From assembly GCA_031281815.1 (NCBI GenBank), contig JAITEY010000255.1, positions 1 through 20,233 on the forward strand: a stretch of 20,233 bases of DNA, read 5' to 3'. The DNA is from Desulfovibrio sp. (GTDB lineage: Bacteria > Desulfobacterota > Desulfovibrionia > Desulfovibrionales > Desulfovibrionaceae). Each line of letters starts with the position of its first letter. Within the stretch, counting starts at the first letter, position 1. A model generated the notes under the pieces. That model did not search any database. It worked only from the letters and a program-made list of their open reading frames with translations, and was not told the origin of the DNA. A program made the translations under genes and the position numbers. Positions 12,714 to 18,341 of this stretch are shown in pieces.

Positions 12714-14114
12714 TCAATAGGCTCCTTTGCCGCTGATCAGGGCCGGAACGGTGCGGATGATTATATAGATATCCAACCATACCGACCAGTTGTAGACATA
12801 GCGCTGATCAAGTTCCACGCGTTCGGCATAGGAGAGGTCGTTGCGTCCGGAAACCTGCCAGAGTCCGGTAATACCCGGGCGAACGCGCTTATAGAGCGCA
12901 TAGGCATCGCCGTAGCGGCGTATTTCGTCGGCGACTATGGGGCGCGGACCGACCAGACTCATGTCGCCCATGATGACGTTGAGGATTTGCGGCAGTTCGT
13001 CCAGACCGGTGCGGCGCAGGATGCGTCCGACCCCGGTCAGACGCGGATCGTCGGCGAGTTTTTGGTCCTCATCCCATTCCCGGCGCAGCTTGTCGTTCAC
13101 GGCAAGGGTTTCCCGCAGGATCCGCGGGGCATCGGCCACCATGGTGCGAAACTTGAACAACGTGAAGATGTTTCCGTGCCGGCCCACCCTTTTTTGCGAG
13201 AAAAACACCGGCCCCCGGCTGTCCAGGCGGATAAGCAGCGCGGCCGCGGGGAGCAGCGCGAGCAGAACGACCCCGGCCGGCAGGCAGACGAGCAGATCCA
13301 GCAGTCGTTTCAGGCGCATCCTCGCCGGGTCCAGCAGGTTCTGACGCATAGACAGCACAGACCCGCAGGGAAAATTCGCCGCATGCAACGAAGTCTGCTT
13401 GAGCCAGAAGGTTTCGGGTTTGACGACGATGCGCCGGAAGCGCTTGCCGAGCTTGAGCACGAGTTCGGGGACGGCATCGCCGGCCAGGGGGTCGAGCAGA
13501 ATGCAGACTATGGCGTCGGAGCAGGCGCGTTCCAGGTTGTCGAGATACCGGTCTTCCGTTGTGCCGTCGGGCGTCCGCAGCTTGCCGTCGGCGTTCAGGG
13601 GGACGCGCGCGGCGATATAAAGTCCGCTGCGGCGGGCGTTGCCGAAGGCGCGCGCGGCGGCACCGTCTTCACCCTCGGGCGCGAACAGCAGTACCGGGTA
13701 GCCCCACCATGTCTTCTGCGCGCACAGGCTGCGGGTCAGGCAACGGAACAGGGGCACGGCGACAAGGGTAGCAAGCCAGGCCGTGAGCACGGCGAAGCGG
13801 GAAAACAACTCCCCCTGCCTGCCGATGAAAAACAGGAAGCCGAGAAACAGGAAGCCGATGCTCGTTCCCAGGCTCAGGCGCTTCAGTTCTTCTTCCGGAG
13901 AACGCATTATGCCCGGATAAAGACCCAGCGTCGCATACAGAGGGATGAAGAGCAGCAGGACAGGGGCGATGCTCAGGTAAAGTTCCGGGGGTATGTGGCC
14001 GCCGCTCGCCTCGCGCAGGACGCAGGCGAAAAGAGGGCCGACGACAACGGCGCACAGATCCGAAAGAAGCAACGCATTGCGGGTGGAACGCAGACGAGGC
14101 AGGCGCAACGGCAT
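12714..14114 (-). CDS. WbaP-like undecaprenyl-phosphate sugar-phosphate transferase
   Basis: Initiating enzyme of lipid-linked glycan synthesis: it moves a sugar 1-phosphate from a nucleotide sugar to undecaprenyl phosphate at the inner membrane. In 466 residues it has four N-terminal spans (about 12-34, 45-65, 83-98, 106-126), a nucleotide-binding-like middle domain (about 135-255) and the C-terminal bacterial sugar transferase domain. That domain shows KRLLDLLVCLPAG (269-281), GPVFFSQKRVGRHG (301-314), FKFRTM (320-325), TGLDELPQILNVI (369-381), DMSLVGPRP (384-392) and RPGITGLWQVSGRND (412-426). These cover the re-entrant helix and the catalytic DE pair (D372-E373). The ATG at 14112-14114 shares one base with the MsbA-like gene's TGA and has AAGGCGG seven bases upstream. 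WbaP adds galactose phosphate and close relatives glucose phosphate; the sugar here is not decided. Confidence 0.94.
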   Translation of the reverse strand: MPLRLPRLRSTRNALLLSDLCAVVVGPLFACVLREASGGHIPPELYLSIAPVLLLFIPLYATLGLYPGIMRSPEEELKRLSLGTSIGFLFLGFLFFIGRQGELFSRFAVLTAWLATLVAVPLFRCLTRSLCAQKTWWGYPVLLFAPEGEDGAAARAFGNARRSGLYIAARVPLNADGKLRTPDGTTEDRYLDNLERACSDAIVCILLDPLAGDAVPELVLKLGKRFRRIVVKPETFWLKQTSLHAANFPCGSVLSMRQNLLDPARMRLKRLLDLLVCLPAGVVLLALLPAAALLIRLDSRGPVFFSQKRVGRHGNIFTLFKFRTMVADAPRILRETLAVNDKLRREWDEDQKLADDPRLTGVGRILRRTGLDELPQILNVIMGDMSLVGPRPIVADEIRRYGDAYALYKRVRPGITGLWQVSGRNDLSYAERVELDQRYVYNWSVWLDIYIIIRTVPALISGKGAY

Positions 14115-15925
14115 CACAGTCCCGCCTTCAGCGTTGAGTCTCCACTCCCTGCATCGACGGCGAACTGCATTTCATACAGTTTGGCGTAGAGCGGGCTTGC
14201 GCGCACCAGTTCGGCATGGTTGCCCTGCGCGACTATCTTGCCTTTGTCCAGCACCAGAATGCGGTCTGCGCCCATGATTGTCGAGAGCCTGTGGGCCACG
14301 GCGATGCTTGTCCTGTCGGCCAGGAGGTTGTCAAGGGCATTCTGCACCAGACGTTCGGATTCCGAGTCCAGGGCGCTGGTGGCTTCATCAAGGATCAGGA
14401 GCGGAGCGTTCTTGATCAGGGCGCGGGCGATGGTAAGCCGTTGCTTCTGGCCGCCGGAGATTTTGATGCCCCGTTCCCCGATCAGCGTGTCGAAGCCCTG
14501 CGGCATGGCACGGATAAACTCGGCGGCGTGCGCGGCCTCCGCGGAACTGCGGACCAGTTCGTCATCCGCGCCTTCCAGTCCGTAAATGATGTTTTCTCTT
14601 ACAGACGTGTTGAACAGAAAGGCATCTTGAGAAACTGTGGAGATGAGCGAACGCAGGGAATACAGGTCATACTCTCTCAAGTCCGTGTCGTTCAGCGTCA
14701 ACCTGCCTTCCTGCGGGTCGTAAAAGCGCGGGATGAGGTTGACGACGGTGCTTTTGCCCGCCCCCGAAGGGCCGACCAGAGCAATCTTTTCCCCGGCCTT
14801 GACGGAAAATGATATGCCGTCCAGCGCCTTGGTGCCGTCCGGGTAGGAGAACACGACATTTTCAAAGCGCAGTTCCCTGAAAGGCGGCGCAAAGGCGATC
14901 CCGCCGCCCGTCTCCATACGCAGGACCGGGTTGTCCAGCAGGCCGAAGACCCGCTCCGCCCCGGCAAGCGCCGTCTGCACGGACAGATTTGCCGCGCTGA
15001 ATTTTTTGACCGGTTCATACATTAAAATCAGGGCGGTAATAAAGGAAAAAAAAGTTCCCGGACTCTGCCGTCCGTCGATGACCTGCATGCCTCCGACAAA
15101 TATCACCAGACTGATGCCCGCGGCGGCGATGATTTCCATGCTGCATGACGCGAATTCGCCGGTCAGCGTCCCTTTCAGGGCAAGATTCATCAGTCTGCGG
15201 TTCTCGCGGTCAAAGCGTTCTTTTTCCCGTTCCTCGGCGCCGAAAATCTTGACTACCTTGATGCCGCTCAACACTTCCTGCAGTTGCGACGTCAGATCGC
15301 CGGTCTGTTCCATGCCTTTGCGGGAAAGTCTGCGCACCCGCCTGCCGAAATACACGAAAGGCCAAAAGACGAGAGGCAGAACGACGACCGACCAGAGGGC
15401 CAGTTCGAAATTTTGGTAAAATACCACGCCGGCGAGGCTGATCAAGGTGATGACCTGACGCACGATCATCACGGCGGCAGGCATGCTGGCGCGGATTGCG
15501 GCGACGTCGTTCATAATGTGCGACATGATGACGCCGGTGCGCGAACGTTCAAAAAAACCGACCGGCAACATGATGATCTTGTTGCACAGTTCATCGCGCA
15601 GCACTTCCAGCACCTTGAGGCCGGCATAGTGCATGAGATAGTTCTGCAGCAGTTTCATCAGCGCCTTCAGTAGGGTCACGCCGACGAAGGCAAGGGGGAT
15701 GAACAGCAGGAGTTCAGTGTTTTTGTCGACAAACAGCTCATCCAGGGCCGGTTTGACGAGCCATGCCGTGCCGGCGTCGCAGAGGCCGGCGGCGGTCATG
15801 AACAGGGCGGCGAAAAAGATGTGGACTTTGTAGGGGAAAAAGTAGCGGAGACAGCGCGTGAACAGCTTTGCGCCGCGGTGTTTTTCGGAGGGAGCCCGGT
15901 CCCGGTCGGGTGCGCCTTCCTGCAT
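14114..15925 (-). CDS. msbA: MsbA-like lipid A/lipid ABC exporter
   Basis: Homodimeric ABC flippase, 603 residues, expected to move lipid A-core (or another lipid) across the inner membrane. The six-span exporter domain covers about 25-315, and the ATPase domain about 350-590. Catalytic motifs are complete: Walker A GPSGAGKST (385-393), Q-loop in VSQDAFLF (Q433), signature ISGGQKQRL (489-497), Walker B LLILDEATSALD (509-520) and H-loop AHR (H545). The length equals that of characterised MsbA proteins. The ATG at 15923-15925 follows the glutamate racemase stop by four bases, and the stop overlaps the WbaP-like start, so the three genes are surely cotranscribed. The short polar N-terminus (1-20) is a slight extension. 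MsbA is the best guess; other type IV lipid or peptide exporters look similar. Confidence 0.9.
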   Translation of the reverse strand: MQEGAPDRDRAPSEKHRGAKLFTRCLRYFFPYKVHIFFAALFMTAAGLCDAGTAWLVKPALDELFVDKNTELLLFIPLAFVGVTLLKALMKLLQNYLMHYAGLKVLEVLRDELCNKIIMLPVGFFERSRTGVIMSHIMNDVAAIRASMPAAVMIVRQVITLISLAGVVFYQNFELALWSVVVLPLVFWPFVYFGRRVRRLSRKGMEQTGDLTSQLQEVLSGIKVVKIFGAEEREKERFDRENRRLMNLALKGTLTGEFASCSMEIIAAAGISLVIFVGGMQVIDGRQSPGTFFSFITALILMYEPVKKFSAANLSVQTALAGAERVFGLLDNPVLRMETGGGIAFAPPFRELRFENVVFSYPDGTKALDGISFSVKAGEKIALVGPSGAGKSTVVNLIPRFYDPQEGRLTLNDTDLREYDLYSLRSLISTVSQDAFLFNTSVRENIIYGLEGADDELVRSSAEAAHAAEFIRAMPQGFDTLIGERGIKISGGQKQRLTIARALIKNAPLLILDEATSALDSESERLVQNALDNLLADRTSIAVAHRLSTIMGADRILVLDKGKIVAQGNHAELVRASPLYAKLYEMQFAVDAGSGDSTLKAGL

Positions 15926-15929
15926 CGTT

Positions 15930-16808
15930 TCAGAGGCTCACAAGTTCCACGTTTGCCGGGGCGAGGGGGGTGTTGAGAAAGATGCCGCCCACGCGCGCGA
16001 AGCGTTCCGGGGCGTCCGTGGTGAGGAAACGCAGGCGCCCGGAAGGCGTCGTGTCGCGGGAGCCGTCCGGTTGCCGCAAAAGATCCCGGCGCGTCAGTTC
16101 TTCCTCCACGGCTTCGGCGGTGGTTTCCGCCGAATCAATGATCACGGGCTCCGGTCCGGCGACCGAGGCCACGGCTCCGGCCAGCGGCGGAAAATGCGTG
16201 CAGCCGAGCACGATGCAGTCCGGGCGGAACCTGTCGTCCCCCGCCTCTTCCCCCATGACCGGAGCCAGATAACGCGCCGCCGTGATTTCGGCTATGGGGC
16301 CGGTCAGCCAGCCTTCCTCCGCCATGGGGACGAAAAGAGTGCAGGCCACGCCTCTGACCGAGGCATCGGGACGCAGGGCGTGTATGGCCTTGTCGTAGGC
16401 CCGGCAGTTGACGGTTGACTCCGTGCCCAGGATCAGGATGTTGCCGCCGCGCTTTTTGCCGGAGACAACCGCGCAGGCCGCGCGCGCGCCGGGCTCCACC
16501 ACGCCGATAACGGGCAGGGGAGCGAAGGCTTTCTGCAACTCGGGCAGGGCGGCTGCCGTTGCGGTATTGCAGGCCACGACCAGCAGCTTGATGCGGCGTT
16601 CCACCAACTTTTCCGCGGCCTGCAGGGCGTAGCGCACGATGGTGCCCCTGCTTTTCGTGCCGTAAGGCAGGCGGGCCGTGTCGCCCAGGTACAGGCAGTG
16701 CTCGCGCTTCAGGCGTCTGTGTACCGCGGAAAGCACGGTCAGCCCGCCTATTCCGGAATCGAAAATGCCGATGGGCAGTTCGCGGGCTTCAGCGCCTGCA
16801 GCCGTCAT
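15930..16808 (-). CDS. murI: Glutamate racemase
   Basis: Cofactor-independent enzyme that converts L- to D-glutamate for peptidoglycan. The 292-residue protein shows GIFDSGIGGLTV (14-25, with D17), YLGDTARLPYG (40-50), the first catalytic cysteine in VACNTATA (C80) and the second in VLGCTHFPPLAG (C203, followed by H205). All catalytic positions are present. The ATG at 16806-16808 is chosen because GGGAGG precedes it by seven bases; an ATG seven codons upstream lacks such a site. The start lies 20 bases inside the end of the pyridoxal kinase-like gene, and the MsbA-like gene follows after four bases. The C-terminal residues (about 245-292) form a longer tail than in many MurI proteins. Confidence 0.95.
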   Translation of the reverse strand: MTAAGAEARELPIGIFDSGIGGLTVLSAVHRRLKREHCLYLGDTARLPYGTKSRGTIVRYALQAAEKLVERRIKLLVVACNTATAAALPELQKAFAPLPVIGVVEPGARAACAVVSGKKRGGNILILGTESTVNCRAYDKAIHALRPDASVRGVACTLFVPMAEEGWLTGPIAEITAARYLAPVMGEEAGDDRFRPDCIVLGCTHFPPLAGAVASVAGPEPVIIDSAETTAEAVEEELTRRDLLRQPDGSRDTTPSGRLRFLTTDAPERFARVGGIFLNTPLAPANVELVSL

Positions 16809-17697
16809 CGTTTTCCTCCCACAGGGCATAGCCTGAAGCCGTCACCGGGGCGTTCAGGGAGTTCAGCACGCGCTCCAGTTGAATGCCTTCCCGCAGGGGG
16901 GCGCCGTGGCCGAAGGCGGCGCGTATGCCCATGCTCACGAACTGTACGGCCCTGTCCATCGCCAGGGGCAGACTGTCCCCCTGCATCATGCTCCCCAGCA
17001 ACACGCTGGTGAAACAATCGCCCGTTCCGGGGTAGTCCGCCGGCAGCCAGGCACAGTCAACGCGCCAGAAATGGTTGTGCCGTCGGTGGTAGGCGACCGT
17101 TGCGCTTCGTCCGGCCCCGGCGCAGGGCACGCCGGTAATGACGGCGATGTCCGGCCCGTTGTCCGTAAGCCTGCGCAGCCAGTCGCGCAGGCGCCCCTCA
17201 TCCATGCCGTCGCGGGCGATGTCCTGCGGGTAACGTTCGCCGAGCAACAGGGCGGCTTCGGTAAGATTGGGCGTAATGCAGTCGGCCTTGCGCGCCAGAA
17301 CGCGCATGGTTTCCACCATGTCCATGTTCATGGTCGGCTCCAGCCGGCCGTTGTCGCCGAGAACCGGATCGACAACCGCCAAACCGCCCGGCTTCAGACA
17401 GTCGTCAATGCACTCCGCCACGATTCCGGCCTGCTCGGCGGACCCCAGAAAACCGCTGTACACGGCGTCGAATTGCAGTCCGAGCTCTTTCCAGTGCCGC
17501 AGAAAACCGGCCATGTGCCCGGTCAGATCGGCGAAACGGAAATCTTCAAACCCCGTGGTGCCGGTGGAGAGCACAGCCGTCGGCAACGGGCATACCTGGA
17601 TGCCGAGCGTGGAAAAAACAGGGATGACGACCATCAGCGAAGTATGGCCGAAACCGGCAAGGTCGTGAACAGCAGCCAAGCGTTGTACAGTAGCCAT
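16789..17697 (-). CDS. pdxY: Pyridoxal/pyridoxamine kinase (PfkB/ribokinase superfamily)
   Basis: Salvage kinase that phosphorylates the 5'-hydroxyl of B6 vitamers to give pyridoxal or pyridoxamine phosphate. The 302-residue protein has the B6-kinase N-terminal signature AVHDLAGFGHTSL (9-21), YSGFLGS (80-86), VVDPVLGDNG (108-117), ITPNLTEA (141-148) and the anion hole with catalytic aspartate YPGTGDCF (222-229, D227). Length and motifs match PdxY/PdxK. The ATG at 17695-17697 is used; the TTG just before it is in frame but adds only one residue. The symbol is a family-level guess: PdxY and PdxK cannot be split reliably by eye. It heads the minus-strand run, overlaps murI by 20 bases and has a promoter candidate 108 bases upstream. 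MurI itself does not use pyridoxal phosphate. Confidence 0.85.
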   Translation of the reverse strand: MATVQRLAAVHDLAGFGHTSLMVVIPVFSTLGIQVCPLPTAVLSTGTTGFEDFRFADLTGHMAGFLRHWKELGLQFDAVYSGFLGSAEQAGIVAECIDDCLKPGGLAVVDPVLGDNGRLEPTMNMDMVETMRVLARKADCITPNLTEAALLLGERYPQDIARDGMDEGRLRDWLRRLTDNGPDIAVITGVPCAGAGRSATVAYHRRHNHFWRVDCAWLPADYPGTGDCFTSVLLGSMMQGDSLPLAMDRAVQFVSMGIRAAFGHGAPLREGIQLERVLNSLNAPVTASGYALWEENDDGCRR

Positions 17698-17738
17698 CAA
17701 GTGTGTGCGGTCCCGGCGTTTCCATATTCGAATTTCAA

Positions 17739-17774
17739 CTATTCAACCCACCGAATCCGTCCGCCGGCCGGCAT
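17739..17774 (-). CDS. Possible 11-residue leader peptide upstream of the pyridoxal kinase gene
   Basis: ATG at 17772-17774 opens MPAGGRIRWVE and stops at TAG 17739-17741. It is preceded by AGAGAGGGGAC, a purine-rich ribosome-like site, and lies inside the leader expected from the promoter at 17805-17833, 41 bases before the kinase start. Very short open frames occur by chance, so this is only a candidate. Confidence 0.2.
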   Translation of the reverse strand: MPAGGRIRWVE

Positions 17775-17804
17775 GTCCCCTCTCTGAAAGGAAAAGTTGT
17801 TCGA

Positions 17805-17833
17805 AAGGTATGCCCGGCGTTGCCGGACGTCAA
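17805..17833 (-). promoter_or_regulatory. Promoter candidate for the pdxY-murI-msbA run, with inverted repeat in the spacer
   Basis: Minus-strand TTGACG (17828-17833) and TACCTT (17805-17810) are spaced by 17 bases. The -35 is 5/6 to consensus; the -10 is weak (3/6), which is usual in GC-rich genomes. The spacer contains CCGGC-AAC-GCCGG, an operator-like inverted repeat between the two hexamers. It would give a leader of about 100 bases before the kinase start. Confidence 0.45.
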
Positions 17834-17931
17834 GGGGAATCTCCCGCAGAATCTCGCACGGGCAGGTATAACATAGCGTAAAAATTGTTATTGTCGCACT
17901 TAGTACCGGGTAACACCTGTTTTTACGCCTC

Positions 17932-18009
17932 CGGCGGCCGGGGCGCTGCCCCTGCCCCCGCCGGGGGAAATGATTTCCCCAGTCGGCCCTGCGCCGGCTC
18001 AGGCCGACT
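17932..18009. repeat. Cluster of three adjacent GC-rich hairpins
   Basis: Three stems abut each other: CGGCGG (17932-17937) with CCGCCG (17958-17963), enclosing GGGGC-GCT-GCCCC; GGGGAAA-TGA-TTTCCCC (17964-17980); and AGTCGGCC (17981-17988) with GGCCGACT (18002-18009). All pair perfectly at the positions given. They lie between divergent genes, so they are not a terminator at a gene end. The layout resembles REP/BIME-type dispersed elements. Copies elsewhere in the genome would confirm this. Confidence 0.7.
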
Positions 18010-18059
18010 CCCCACATTGGGCTGATGCGAAAGGAAAAACGACGGAGGATGGAACCGGT

Positions 18060-18165
18060 AAGCCCGGGCTTGAGGTGTGACTGAGGCAATACTACCCGTT
18101 ATCCTGTCATTGGTACGTACAATGACTCTTCATAGTCTTTTTTTGGAAAAACGGTATTCGAATAC
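18060..18165. repeat. Further palindromes in the divergent intergenic region
   Basis: AAGCCCGGGCTT (18060-18071) is a perfect 12-bp palindrome. GTCATTG (18106-18112) and CAATGAC (18120-18126) form a 7-bp stem with a 7-base loop, followed 11 bases later by seven Ts (18138-18144). GTATTCGAATAC (18154-18165) is a second perfect 12-bp palindrome whose TATTCGAAT core recurs at 17725-17733. The stem plus T-run might end a short plus-strand transcript, but no source for one is visible. The whole of 17698-18341 has no convincing larger gene. Confidence 0.5.
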
Positions 18166-18341
18166 TGAATGAATCAGCGTTTCTCAGGATTTTATCGAAA
18201 ACGGAACGACCTTGGCCCCTGACCGCCGCGCAGAGGCGCCTTGCCATATGCGTTCCTTCGGCGTAAACCCGACAGCGGGCTGTGCAGCGAAGTAACAGGC
18301 ATTCGAAGATTGATTCTGTGACTGATTATAGGAACGTTCGC

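Noticed and set aside
17739..18089. A 116-codon minus-strand open frame through the hairpin cluster
   Set aside because: It is read through REP-like hairpins and the promoter candidate, with an arginine-rich translation and no ribosome site. Only the last 11 codons have a plausible start.
18106..18144. Intrinsic terminator on the plus strand
   Set aside because: The T-run starts 11 bases after the stem and no plus-strand gene ends here, so I list the stem only as a palindrome.
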